From contig CAVSMB010000032.1 in NCBI GenBank assembly GCA_963728925.1, forward strand, positions 1 to 35,757: a stretch of 35,757 bases of DNA. Reading direction: 5' to 3'. Position numbers and translations under genes: made by a program. Source of the stretch: JBBPZA01 sp963728925. Lineage in GTDB: Bacteria; Actinomycetota; Thermoleophilia; Solirubrobacterales; Solirubrobacteraceae. Under the pieces are notes generated by a model that saw only the letters and a list, made by a program, of their open reading frames with translations, did no database searches and was not told the origin of the DNA. How positions within the stretch are numbered: position 1 is the stretch's first letter; each line of letters begins with the position of its first letter. Shown here piece by piece: positions 14,562 through 22,754 of the stretch.

Positions 14562-15860
14562 ATGCAAGACATGCAGCACTCGCTGCAGAGAGCCGCGTTC
14601 TCTCTGGACGACGACGAAGCCGCGAAGCTCACGACGCCTCCGGCGCGGCGGATCGACGGGCCGGTGATCATCGAGGTGCGCGACCTGGAGAAGACGTTCC
14701 GCATTCCGCACCGGGCCGGCACGCTCTCCGAGCGCGCTCGCCATCCCCTTCAACGGGCGGAGTCTCGTGAGTTGCGCGCGTTGCGGGACGTGTCCTTCGA
14801 CGTACGCGAGGGCGAGTTCTTCGGGATCGTCGGGCGCAACGGCTCGGGCAAGAGCACGCTGCTCAAGATCCTCGCCTCGATCTACCGCGCCGACGCCGGG
14901 CGGATCCGCATGTCCGGACGCCTGGCCCCGTTCATCGAGCTCGGCGTCGGCTTCAACCCCGACCTCACCGCCCGCGAGAACGTCGCCCTCAACGGCGTCA
15001 TGCTCGGCCTCACCCGCCGCGAAGCCGCCGGCAAGCTCGACTCCGTGCTCGACTTCGCCGAACTGCGCGAGTTCGTCGACCTCAAGCTCAAGAACTACTC
15101 CTCGGGCATGATGGTCCGCCTCGCCTTCTCAGTCATGGTCGAAGCCGACGCCGACATGATGCTCGTCGACGAAGTGCTCGCCGTCGGCGACGCCGCCTTC
15201 GGCCAGAAATGCATGGACGTCTTCCGCGACAAGCGCAAAGCCGGCAAGACCGTCGTCCTCGTCACCCACGACATGGCCGCCGTCCAATCCTTCTGCGACC
15301 GCGCCATGCTCCTCCACGACGGCCACCTCCGGTTCGACGGCGACCCCGACGAAGCGGTGCTCCGCTACTTCCGGCTGAACTTCGGTGGCCGGGGCGGCGA
15401 CCGCGCCACCATGATGCCCGCCGAGCCCCGCGCGAGGCTCGTCGACGCGTGGCTCGAGGACCCGGCGGGGCGTCGTGTGGAGAACATTCCCCAGGGCGAG
15501 ACGATCGGGTTCAACCTCGTCGTCGAGGCCCGCGAGGACATCGAGGCGCCGCTCTTCACCGTCCAGGTCCTCAACGTCGACGACGTCCCGGTCTTCGGGT
15601 TCACCCGCAGGCTGCTCGACGACGAGCGCCCAGGACGCATCGCCGCGGGCGGGCGCGTCCGGGTCACGGGAACACTCGACAACCCGCTCACGCCGGGCCG
15701 CTACTCCGTCCACGGCTCCATGGCCCGCAACGAGACCCCGGGCGATGTCGCGCTGCCGGAGGTGCGGCTGCTCGACTTCGTCGTGCAGGGGCGCGACCCG
15801 ATCCCGGGCATGGTCTTCGTCCAGACCGCGCTTCAGGCCATCGTGGAGGAGCCCGCGTGA
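14562..15860 (+). CDS. wzt: Polysaccharide ABC exporter ATP-binding protein, Wzt type (copy 2)
   Basis: 432 residues from the ATG at 14562. This start has AGGAG (14550-14554) 7 nt upstream; the ATG at 14556 is too close to it, and the GTG at 14508 lies in the -10 box. The ATPase core is the same as in copy 1 (Walker A GRNGSGKST at about 91-99, YSSGM, MMLVDE, VTHD). The C-terminal Wzt_C-like domain is distinct, with its own surface sequence (e.g. APLFTVQVLNVDDVPVFGFTRRLLDDERP). This copy sits directly before the only permease gene and overlaps it by 4 nt (GTGA), so it is probably the regular partner. Copy 1 could be an alternative ATPase with another substrate preference. Confidence 0.92.
   Translation: MQDMQHSLQRAAFSLDDDEAAKLTTPPARRIDGPVIIEVRDLEKTFRIPHRAGTLSERARHPLQRAESRELRALRDVSFDVREGEFFGIVGRNGSGKSTLLKILASIYRADAGRIRMSGRLAPFIELGVGFNPDLTARENVALNGVMLGLTRREAAGKLDSVLDFAELREFVDLKLKNYSSGMMVRLAFSVMVEADADMMLVDEVLAVGDAAFGQKCMDVFRDKRKAGKTVVLVTHDMAAVQSFCDRAMLLHDGHLRFDGDPDEAVLRYFRLNFGGRGGDRATMMPAEPRARLVDAWLEDPAGRRVENIPQGETIGFNLVVEAREDIEAPLFTVQVLNVDDVPVFGFTRRLLDDERPGRIAAGGRVRVTGTLDNPLTPGRYSVHGSMARNETPGDVALPEVRLLDFVVQGRDPIPGMVFVQTALQAIVEEPA
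14766..15323 (+). repeat. Duplicated wzt ATPase block, copy 2
   Basis: Partner of 11863-12420. Identity runs through silent codon positions and ends at the ATPase/C-terminal-domain boundary. There is no transposase gene, terminal repeat or target duplication around either copy. Confidence 0.9.
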
Positions 15861-16702
15861 CCGAGGTCGCGCGAGTCGACCTCAAGGACGTCCGCGGACC
15901 CTCGGCCCTGGGCGGTGGCTGGCGGCGGCTGTTCGACCTCACCTACCTGCTGTCGGTCACCGAGTTCAAGCGCACGTACTTCGGCACAGCGCTCGGCTAT
16001 CTGTGGTCGGTCGCGCGGCCGCTACTGCTCTTCGCGGTCCTGCTCGTCGTGTTCACCCAGATCTTCCGCCTCGGTTCGCAGGTCCCCCACTATCCGGTCC
16101 TGCTGCTCTTCAACATCGTCCTCTTCGGCTTCTTCTCCGAGGCGACGGGGATCGCGGTGACCTCGGTGGTCGGCCAGGAGGGGATCGTCCGCAAGACCCA
16201 GTTCCCGCGACTGGTGATCCCGCTCTCGGTCGTCTTCACCGCGCTCTTCAACCTCGGGCTCAACCTGATCGTCGTCTTCGTCTTCATCCTGGCCTTCGGG
16301 GTGGCCCCGACGTGGTCCTGGCTCCTGTTCCCGCTCGTCCTTCTCCTGCTGTTCGTCATCACGACCGCGGTGTCGATGATCGTCTCCTCGCTCTACCCGC
16401 GCTTTCGCGACATCGGGATCATCTGGCAGGTCTTCTCGACCGCGCTCTTCTACGCGACCCCGGTGCTCTACCCCATCGAGTCCGCGCCCGAGAGCCTGCG
16501 CAAGATCATGGCCCTGAACCCGCTGGCGCCGTTGCTCGAGCTCGCGCGCAAGTGGGTCATCGACCCGGACGCGCTCGGCCCCGCCGCGGCGGCCGGCGGC
16601 TACGTCTGGGTGCTCGCCTCCGTGGCCGTCTTCGCGATCGTCTGCGTGCTGGCGGTGTGGACCTTCAACCGCGAGGCGCCGCGCATCGCCGAGGAGCTGT
16701 GA
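15857..16702 (+). CDS. wzm: Polysaccharide ABC exporter permease, Wzm type (ABC-2)
   Basis: 281 residues with six predicted membrane helices. It has the ABC-2 polysaccharide-exporter pattern: a short cytoplasmic N-terminus with amphipathic LLSVTEFKRTYFGTALGYLWSVARPLLLF, a GIVRKTQFPRLVIPLS segment (the coupling-helix region), and a final LFYATPVLYPIE...LNPLAPLLELAR run typical of Wzm/TagG/RfbA. It forms the channel through which Wzt drives lipid-linked glycan across the membrane. The GTG start is nested in the stop of the second wzt. Only one permease gene serves two ATPases in this window. It is followed after 4 nt by the small 16707 gene, which is probably in the same operon. Confidence 0.93.
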   Translation: MTEVARVDLKDVRGPSALGGGWRRLFDLTYLLSVTEFKRTYFGTALGYLWSVARPLLLFAVLLVVFTQIFRLGSQVPHYPVLLLFNIVLFGFFSEATGIAVTSVVGQEGIVRKTQFPRLVIPLSVVFTALFNLGLNLIVVFVFILAFGVAPTWSWLLFPLVLLLLFVITTAVSMIVSSLYPRFRDIGIIWQVFSTALFYATPVLYPIESAPESLRKIMALNPLAPLLELARKWVIDPDALGPAAAAGGYVWVLASVAVFAIVCVLAVWTFNREAPRIAEEL

Positions 16703-16706
16703 GCAC

Positions 16707-17081
16707 GTGATCGCGCGCGTCGCCGTCGCGCTGCTCGCGGTGGTCGTCCTGGCCTGGCTGGGGATCCTCTACCGCGACCAACGGCTCGTCGCCGGGGCGC
16801 TCGAGGCGCCGTCTCCGGCGCAGGCCGAGTCCGACCTGCGGCGCGGGCGGCTCCTGAACCCCGACACTGGCCCAGATGCGTTGCGGTCGGTGCTGCTGGC
16901 GGGGACGGGCCAGCGGGCCCGGGCGCTGGCGATGCTCGAGGGCGTGCTGCGCCGCGAACCGGAAAACCTCTACGCCTGGAGCGCGCTGCTCTCGCTCAGC
17001 CGAGGCCGGGATCCGGCGAACACGCACCGCGCGTTGGCGGCGCAGCGCCGCCTGGACCCGCTCACGCGCGGGTCTCGCTGA
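16707..17081 (+). CDS. Small membrane-anchored protein with TPR-like helical repeat
   Basis: 124 residues starting at a GTG 4 nt after the wzm stop, hence very likely co-translated with it. Residues 3-20 form a single hydrophobic helix (signal anchor). The rest is helical, with a TPR-like pattern: AESDLRRGRLLNPDTGPDALRSVLLAGTG, then RARALAMLEGVLRREPENLYAWSALLSLS (A at repeat position 8, P at the end, W-S-A-L), then DPANTHRALAAQRRLDP. Small TPR proteins often act as scaffolds. From its position this one may assist the exporter or the glycan ligase, but no function is established. Its last 20 bp overlap the 3' end of the converging GT2 remnant. Confidence 0.65.
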   Translation: MIARVAVALLAVVVLAWLGILYRDQRLVAGALEAPSPAQAESDLRRGRLLNPDTGPDALRSVLLAGTGQRARALAMLEGVLRREPENLYAWSALLSLSRGRDPANTHRALAAQRRLDPLTRGSR

Positions 17082-17628
17082 CGGCGACGGCTGCGTCGCC
17101 CTCCTGCTCGTCGCGGGACAGCACCGGCGAGCGTCCGTGGCCGGCGTGGGGGTCGAAGCCCGGCCGGCGGTAGTCGCCGCGGCTGAGGTGGTCCTCGAGG
17201 AACGCGTAGAGCAGCGAGAAGAGGTAGCGGCTGCCCATCTCCTGCAGCGCGAGCTTGGACTTGCCCCACGTCCGGTTGGTCCAGGAGATCGGCACGATCG
17301 CGTAGGAGTGGCCGCGGATGATCGCCTTGAGCGGCATCTCCACCGTGAGGTTGAAGTGGTTGGAGAGCAGAGGCTGGATGTTGTCGATGACCTCGCGCCG
17401 GTAGGCCTTGAAGGCATTGGTCGTGTCGTTGTAGCCGTGGCGGAAGAGCATGCGTATGCCGAGGTTGACCACCCGGTTGATGAGCAGCTTGGCCTTCGGG
17501 TAGTCGCGGATCCTCGAGCCCGGCATGAAGCGCGACCCGAAAGCGCAGTCATAGCCCTGGAGCAGGATGCGGTGGTAGCGGGCCAGATCGACCGGATCGT
17601 CGGATCCGTCGGCCATGAGGATCGCCAC
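17062..17628 (-). pseudogene. GT2 glycosyltransferase lacking its N-terminal third
   Basis: The 188-residue frame starts at a GTG at 17628 and opens in the middle of a GT2 domain, AILMADGSDDP, the metal-binding region. It then continues through YDCAFGSRFMPGS, YNDTTNAFKAYRREV, LSNHFNLTVEMPLKA and EMGSRYLFSLLYAFLEDHLSRGDYR, all characteristic of the DPM-like GT2 family. Normal members have about 100 residues before this, with the nucleotide-binding strand and D-D-G/S-S motif, and these are absent. The in-frame codons before the GTG (N-G-D-P-A-V) still fit the family, but a TGA follows within 8 codons. Upstream DNA belongs to the epimerase in another frame. The gene probably lost its 5' part in a deletion that also removed the epimerase's 3' end. 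It is unlikely to be active. Confidence 0.7.
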
Positions 17629-18610
17629 GGCTGGGTCGCCATTCGGTCAGGCGGCGCAGGCTCGTGCAGTCCGAAATATAGATACGGACATCGCCCGGGC
17701 GCTCCGCGCCCGACCCCCGAACGTCGAGGTCGTGCTCGGTCAGCTCGCGGCAGATCTGGGTCGTCTCGCGGAGCGAGAGGCTGCACTCGCGACCGCCGCC
17801 GACGTTCACGAGCGCGCCGTCCCAGTGCTCGGGGCGCGCGAGCTGGTCCTCGATCAGGTCCGCGAGATCCTCGACGTGCAGGAGGTCGCGCACCTGCTTT
17901 CCCTCGCCGCCGTAGCCGATGTAGCGCAGCTCGCAACGGAAGTAGTGGCCGAGCGCCCAGTAGGTGAACACGCCCTGGTCGACCTTGCCCATCTGCCACG
18001 GCCCGGCGATGACCCCGCACCGGTCGACGACGGTCCGCAGTCCGAAGGCGCTCGCGTACTCGGTGATGAGCAGCTCGGCCGCGAGTTTGGTCGCGCCGTA
18101 GAGCGTCCGCGCGCCGTCGAGGGGGGAGCCCTCGGCGACGCCTCGAGCCGACAGGCCGCGGATCTCCTGCTCCCCATCGAGCTCGAAGCGCGTCGCCTCC
18201 TCGCGGAAGGAGGCGCGATCCAGGGCGGCGAACGGATACACGCGGCTCGTGGAGACGAAGACCATCTGCGCGTCGTCGCGCCGGGCGAGCTCGAGGCAGT
18301 TGTGGGCGCCGGTCAGGTTCGCGTCCACCACGTAGCGCGTGTCGCCCTCCGAGCCGGCCAGCGCCGAGGGCTCGGCCGAGCACTCGACGACGGCGTCGAC
18401 CGGCTCGGAGGCGAGGACGTCGGCCGGCTCGCGGACGTCGCAGTGGACGAACGCGACGCCCGCCTCGCGCAGGCGCGGAAGGTTGAGCTCTGACCCGCGC
18501 CGGCGAAGGTTGTCCAGCGCGACCAGCTCCCACCGGGGGCGCCGCGCGGCGAGCGCGAGCGCGAGGTTCGTCCCGACGAAGCCGGCTCCGCCGGTCAGCA
18601 GGATGCGCAT
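17549..18610 (-). CDS. NAD-dependent epimerase, CDP-tyvelose/paratose 2-epimerase-like, with replaced C-terminus
   Basis: An extended SDR of 353 codons. It has the Rossmann motif LLTGGAGFVGTNL (4-16), the DNLRRRGSELNL segment typical of the CDP-tyvelose epimerase group, the active-site FVSTSRVYP (118-126), Y171-G-A-T-K175 as the YxxxK pair, and RDLLHVEDLADLI. Homology is good to TSLRRLTEWRP (about residue 326). After that the frame runs through antisense-like Arg/Pro-rich sequence (RGDPHGRRIRRSGRSG...) and stops at 17549. The usual last 20-30 residues are missing, and the tail is encoded by DNA that in another frame encodes the GT2 fragment. The catalytic core is intact, so it may or may not fold. 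Its ATG overlaps the stop of the ligase gene (TGATG). It would act on a CDP- or other NDP-deoxyhexose. Confidence 0.75.
   Translation of the reverse strand: MRILLTGGAGFVGTNLALALAARRPRWELVALDNLRRRGSELNLPRLREAGVAFVHCDVREPADVLASEPVDAVVECSAEPSALAGSEGDTRYVVDANLTGAHNCLELARRDDAQMVFVSTSRVYPFAALDRASFREEATRFELDGEQEIRGLSARGVAEGSPLDGARTLYGATKLAAELLITEYASAFGLRTVVDRCGVIAGPWQMGKVDQGVFTYWALGHYFRCELRYIGYGGEGKQVRDLLHVEDLADLIEDQLARPEHWDGALVNVGGGRECSLSLRETTQICRELTEHDLDVRGSGAERPGDVRIYISDCTSLRRLTEWRPSRGDPHGRRIRRSGRSGPLPPHPAPGL
17631..17650. other. Probable deletion junction between epimerase and GT2 genes
   Basis: On the minus strand, codons for the epimerase's L-T-E-W-R-P and, in another frame, the GT2's N-G-D-P-A-V overlap here. 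Family-like sequence ends in one frame and begins in the other within about 20 bp, as expected when two adjacent genes were joined by loss of the DNA between them. Confidence 0.6.
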
Positions 18611-20136
18611 CAGGACGCCGGCACCGCGCCGCGGCGCTCGGCCGGGTCGGGCGCGGCCGGCGTCGCCTCGCTCGCCCCCGCCCGCGAGGGCTCGACGGCC
18701 ACCTCGGGCGGCGCCTCGGACAAGGCGATGAGCGCCCCGGCGAGGATCAGCGCGGGCAGGGTGACCGCCGGAATCTGCCAGTGCCAGTCGATCGAGGCCT
18801 GCAGGAGCCAGACGAGCAGCGCCGCGCACCACCCTGCGGCGATCGCCCCCCGGCTCCGGAGCGCCCGGCTCGCCGCCAGCGCGACGCCGGTGACCATGAG
18901 GACCAGTCCGAGCAGGCCGACGATGCCCAGCTCGGCGGCCATCTCGATCGGCAGCGAGTGGACCTCCAGGACGCTCTCGCGGATGGGCCGCTCGCGAAGC
19001 CACGCGACGCGGAAGCTCGCGGCCCCCGCGCCGTCGAGCGGGTGCCGGCGGAACTCCCTCACGCCGATCTGCCAGTAGTCGTAGCGGTGCGAGTAGGCAG
19101 AGGTCAACCGCGTCGCGTTCGCTCCCCCGTTCTCGTTGGCGCCGCGTCTTTCCTGCAGGCCTCCGATGACGATTCCGATGGCCGCCAGGGCGACGATCGC
19201 CACGGTCGTGAACCGGCGTGCACCGCCGAGGACCTCGCGCGCCGGCGCCGCGCGCTGCGCCGAGGCCCGCCACGCCGTGAGCGCCGCGGCGCCGGCGGCG
19301 AGCGCGACGAGGACAACGGCCATGACGGCGCCGTCCCGCTCGCGGGCTCCGAGCGAGCCGGTCAGGGAGGCGACGCCGGGGAGCAGCGACGCGGCCACCG
19401 CCGCGCCGGCCCCGGCGACGAGCGCGACCGCGGCGGCCTCGAGCTGTCCGCGCGACCGTGTGAGGGCCACGAGGATGGCCAAGCCGACGACGGCGACCGC
19501 GATGGCACCGCGCGAGTAGGAGAGGTAGACGCCGGCGCCCAACGGCGCGGTCGCGGCGGCGGCCAGACAGCGGACCGCCAGAGGCCGGCTGCGGTCCGCG
19601 GCCAGGTGCGCGCAGAGCACGAGGCCCATCCCGGCGAGCGCGCCCTCGGAGTTCCAGTAGGTGATCGGCTGCTCCAGGCGACCGCCCGAGGACTTCGAGC
19701 GCGCGAGGGTGACGAGCCCCGGCGCCAGGCGGCCGGCGAGGCCGTAGCCGATGACGACGAGCGTCCCTGCGGCGAGGGCCGGCTCGACCGCGCGCCGGAG
19801 TCGCGGGATCCGGAAGATGCCGATCGCCGCCAGGACGGCGCCGGCGTAGAGCAGGAGCCGCTCCACGCTCTCGACGGCCGGGCCGCGAAGCGGTGCCCAC
19901 GTGATGGAGAGCGCGCTCCAGGCGATGATCAGCCCCAGCCCGCCGAGAGCGAGGCGACCGGGAAGCATGCGCGGCAGCGGCGCGGGGCCGGCGACCGCCA
20001 GGGCAAAGACGCACGCCCAGGCGAGCATCGCCGCGATGAGCCGAGGGTCGGTGAAGTAGCCACCCGACCAGAAGGCAAGGACGGTCGGCCCGGCGAGCAG
20101 GCAGGCGGCGGCGGCGGCGGGTACGGCACGGCGCAT
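18610..20136 (-). CDS. O-antigen ligase/polymerase-like membrane protein (Wzy_C/WaaL)
   Basis: 508 residues with about twelve predicted membrane helices. The large periplasm-side loop contains SYSHRYDYWQIGVREFRRHP followed by LDGAGAASF. After that come RESVLEVHSLPIEMAAELGIVG, the Arg and His positions typical of the Wzy_C domain in O-antigen ligases and related polymerases. The C-terminal 45 residues are Pro/Ala/Glu-rich and probably disordered. Its role would be to transfer or polymerise finished glycan on the outer face; ligase and polymerase cannot be told apart by sequence alone. The ATG at 20136 lies 8 nt behind TAGCCT. It is the first gene of the operon 20136-17062 and overlaps the epimerase by one base. 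Confidence 0.82.
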   Translation of the reverse strand: MRRAVPAAAAACLLAGPTVLAFWSGGYFTDPRLIAAMLAWACVFALAVAGPAPLPRMLPGRLALGGLGLIIAWSALSITWAPLRGPAVESVERLLLYAGAVLAAIGIFRIPRLRRAVEPALAAGTLVVIGYGLAGRLAPGLVTLARSKSSGGRLEQPITYWNSEGALAGMGLVLCAHLAADRSRPLAVRCLAAAATAPLGAGVYLSYSRGAIAVAVVGLAILVALTRSRGQLEAAAVALVAGAGAAVAASLLPGVASLTGSLGARERDGAVMAVVLVALAAGAAALTAWRASAQRAAPAREVLGGARRFTTVAIVALAAIGIVIGGLQERRGANENGGANATRLTSAYSHRYDYWQIGVREFRRHPLDGAGAASFRVAWLRERPIRESVLEVHSLPIEMAAELGIVGLLGLVLMVTGVALAASRALRSRGAIAAGWCAALLVWLLQASIDWHWQIPAVTLPALILAGALIALSEAPPEVAVEPSRAGASEATPAAPDPAERRGAVPAS

Positions 20137-20144
20137 GACGCGCC

Positions 20145-20150
20145 AGGCTA
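20145..20150 (-). promoter_or_regulatory. -10 box, leaderless start of the ligase-like gene
   Basis: TAGCCT on the minus strand, 8 nt before the ATG at 20136. The same hexamer and spacing precede the 34487 gene. Confidence 0.5.
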
Positions 20151-20214
20151 GTCGACGGTCCCCTTCGGGCAGCTGGTCGACACAGGGGCCTGCCGGCTCT
20201 GAACGCAGCCCGGC

Positions 20215-21421
20215 TCACCCCGCCAATCGGGGGAGGCGCGGCTCGGTCAGCCCGTAGATCGCGACGGCCGGGAGGAGGCAGAGAGCGAGTGCGGCCGCGA
20301 CGATCAGGGCGCGCCGGCTCCGGGGGCCCAGGTCGGCCAGATCTGGGGCCGCGAGCACGCCGGCGAGGACGACCCCCATCCCGGCCCGCCCCGCAGAGGT
20401 GTACCCGCGGTAGACGTTCGGCCCGAGGAGGACGACGAACGGGATGGCGTTCGCGAGCAGGCAGGCGAGCTCCACGCGCATCCGCCCCGACCGCCAGGCG
20501 AGCAGCGCCAGCGCCAGCAGGATGAGGGTGGGCGCCACGATGCCGACGATCTCCGGCGGTTGGCGCGAGAGCTCCCACGGCTCGGATTCGACGAGTCCCA
20601 CGAAGGGCAGCGCGGTGTTGCCCGGCGCCGAGAGCCCCGGCGAGCCGAGCCATCCCCACAGGAAGGACATGTACGCGAGGAGCGGGCCGATCGACAGGGC
20701 CAGGAACCCGGAGGCTCGCAGCGCGTTGGCGCGAACGCGATCGCGCCAGTCGGGCGCATCGCCCGAGAGCAGCAGCGCCCCGGCGTAGCAGAGCGCGAAG
20801 ACCGCGGTCGTCTGCCGGGTCAGGGCCGCGAGGGCGAACAGCGCGGCCGACCACAGCAGCCTGTGGCGTGGGCCGAAGTCGAAGACGTAGATCGCCGCCG
20901 CGGCCAGTCCGTAGGCGAGCGGCTTGGTGAGGTCGCGCTGGAAGGAGACGAGGAGCCCCGGGTAGAGGCCGTAGGCGAGCGCGAGCCACGGTGAGCGGTC
21001 CCGGCGGCGAAGCCAGGCCGCGACGGCCAGCGTCCCGAGCCCGATGGCCAGCCAGTTGACCAGGAGAAGCGCGGCCGGGATCGCGCCCGGTCGTCCGAGC
21101 GCGAGCGCCCGCGCGACCACCGGGTAGACGACGCGGGTGTAGCGAAACGACGGGAGGTCCAGGTAGTACCTGGCGTTAGGTCGGATCGAAGCCGATCACG
21201 TCGCTCGCGCGGCTCTGCAGCACGAAGCGATAGCCGATCTTGATGAAGTCGCGCGGCTCGTGGCCCTGGGCGAAGTAGGCGCCGGCCCACAGGGCGTAGA
21301 AGGCGAGCGCGACGGCGACCACCGGCCAGACGCCGGCGCGGCGGGAGCGATGCCGTTCGGCCATGTCGCCGGGGGCCGCGCTCGTCGCGTCAGTGGCCGG
21401 TGTGCCCATCCGGTCGCGCAT
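20215..21421 (-). pseudogene. GT-C-like membrane protein gene broken by deletion and frameshift
   Basis: A close paralogue of the intact gene 33182-34468. The N-terminal piece (ATG at 21421 or 21409) reads VVAVALAFYALWAGAYFAQGHE.RDFIKIGYR..LQSR.SDVIGFDPT and hits TAA at 21176-21178. The remainder resumes in another frame (NARYYLDLPSFRYTRVVYPVVARALALG) and runs to 20215. Compared with the intact copy, 28 codons are missing between two GATCCG repeats, including the whole acidic loop with DGQYAYYIA, and one extra T shifts the frame. The 3' fragment alone could be translated from about 21120 as a roughly 300-residue membrane protein, but it would lack the presumed catalytic loop. A sequencing or assembly collapse between the repeats is the alternative. 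Confidence 0.75.
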
Positions 21422-21563
21422 GATGCCCCATCGACTGGGCGGCGGTGCCCCGGCTCCGACCGCCGCAACCCGTGCGTCGGGGCCGTGTTGGTGGTGCGAT
21501 GCGCGACGCGGACTTACAGCCTGCATGACCGGGCCGACTGCGTGCGCGCGGCGATGACTCAGC

Positions 21564-21569
21564 TACGGT
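21564..21569 (+). promoter_or_regulatory. -10 box, leaderless start of the glycoside hydrolase gene
   Basis: TACGGT, 10 nt before the ATG at 21580. The rest of the region 21422-21579 shows no gene. Confidence 0.4.
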
Positions 21570-21579
21570 GCGCCCCCGC

Positions 21580-22731
21580 ATGCGTGTCCTGACCGCACTC
21601 CTCGCCGTCGCGGCGCTGGTCGCGCTGGCGAGCTCGCCGGCGGCGTCCGCCGCGAGCCGGAGCGTCCCGTTCGGCTTCATGGGCGCGTCCTTCGACCCGT
21701 CGATCGTTCCCGCCTCGCGCCTCGACGGAGAGATGGCGCTGATGGCCGCGCGCGGGGTCGAGAGCATCCGCACGGCCTTCTCCTGGCCGGCGTCGCAGCC
21801 CTACGGGTCCGGAGCCGAGGTCCCCCCGGGCCAGACCGGCCGCTTTCGCGTCGTCGGTGGCGTGCCCACCGACTTCTCGTACTACGACCGCGTCGTCGGC
21901 GCGGCCGCCGCTCGCGGCATCACGGTGCTGCCCGTCGTCCTCTGGGCCCCGCCGTGGGCGGCGAAGCCCGGCACCATCGAGCCACGCGATCCCGAGACCT
22001 ACGGGCGGTTCCTGGCGGCCCTCGTCGGGCGCTACGGGCCTCGCGGGACGTTGTGGTCCGAGCGCCCGGATCTCCCGCGAACGCCCATCCGGCGGTGGCA
22101 GGTCTGGAACGAGCCCAACCTCCGCGAGTACTGGCAGTCCCAGCCCTGGGCGACGAGCTACGTCAGCCTGCTGCGCGTCGCGAGCAGGTCGATCAGGCGC
22201 TCGGACCCCGGCGCCAAGGTGGTGCTCGGCGGCCTGGTGAACTTCTCGTGGAGCAACCTCCAGCAGATCTACGACGCAGGAGGTCGCGGCGCCTTCGACG
22301 TCGCCGCGATCCATCCCTACACCGCGAAGGTCGCGAACGTCATCAAGATCCTCAAGCTCGTGCGCAAGGTCATGCGCCGCAACGGGGACCGTCGTGCCGG
22401 CATCTCGGTCACCGAGCTGTCGTGGCCGTCGTCCGGGAGCCGGACGAGCATTCGCCGCGGCTTCGAGACGACGGAGGCCGGCCAGGCGAAGCTGCTCACG
22501 GCGGCCTACGCGGAGCTGGCTCGAGCGCGGCGGACCTACGGAGTGGAGAGCGCCTACTGGTACAACTGGATCTCCCGCGAGGTCTCGGCCTCGGAGCCGT
22601 TCGATTACGCGGGCCTGCGCAAGCTGGTCGGGACCGAGATCGTCTCCAAGCCGGCTCTCACCGCCTACGCACGCGCCGCCCGGTCGCTCGAGGGTTGTGC
22701 GAAGCGGCCCATCGCCACGCGCTGCCGCTGA
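21580..22731 (+). CDS. Secreted glycoside hydrolase, clan GH-A (GH39-like)
   Basis: 383 residues. A signal peptide occupies about residues 1-26 (MRVLTALLAVAALVALASS, cleavage near ASA-AS), so the enzyme is exported. The (beta/alpha)8 domain shows the clan GH-A pattern: the acid/base Glu is in RRWQVWNEPNL (E178, the N-E-P motif), the nucleophile Glu is in GISVTELSWPS (E279), and there are conserved IHPYT and YWYNWI segments. This fits GH39/GH5-like beta-glycosidases; the exact family and substrate are uncertain. Within a glycan-assembly locus it may trim, release or remodel the exported polymer, similar to hydrolases in exopolysaccharide clusters. The ATG at 21580 was preferred to the upstream GTG at 21568, which overlaps the -10 box. 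It begins a plus-strand run to 25874. Confidence 0.8.
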   Translation: MRVLTALLAVAALVALASSPAASAASRSVPFGFMGASFDPSIVPASRLDGEMALMAARGVESIRTAFSWPASQPYGSGAEVPPGQTGRFRVVGGVPTDFSYYDRVVGAAAARGITVLPVVLWAPPWAAKPGTIEPRDPETYGRFLAALVGRYGPRGTLWSERPDLPRTPIRRWQVWNEPNLREYWQSQPWATSYVSLLRVASRSIRRSDPGAKVVLGGLVNFSWSNLQQIYDAGGRGAFDVAAIHPYTAKVANVIKILKLVRKVMRRNGDRRAGISVTELSWPSSGSRTSIRRGFETTEAGQAKLLTAAYAELARARRTYGVESAYWYNWISREVSASEPFDYAGLRKLVGTEIVSKPALTAYARAARSLEGCAKRPIATRCR

Positions 22732-22754
22732 GCCTCCGCGCCGGCCGCAACACG

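Noticed and set aside
11863..15323. Duplicated wzt block as an insertion sequence or transposon
   Set aside because: No transposase, inverted terminal repeats or target duplication, and the block is an in-frame part of both genes. Gene conversion is simpler.
17549..20989. A single open frame of more than 1,100 codons on the minus strand
   Set aside because: Only 17549-18610 encodes recognisable protein (the epimerase). The rest is an Arg/Pro/Ala-rich shadow of the ligase-like and GT-C-like genes in GC-rich DNA.
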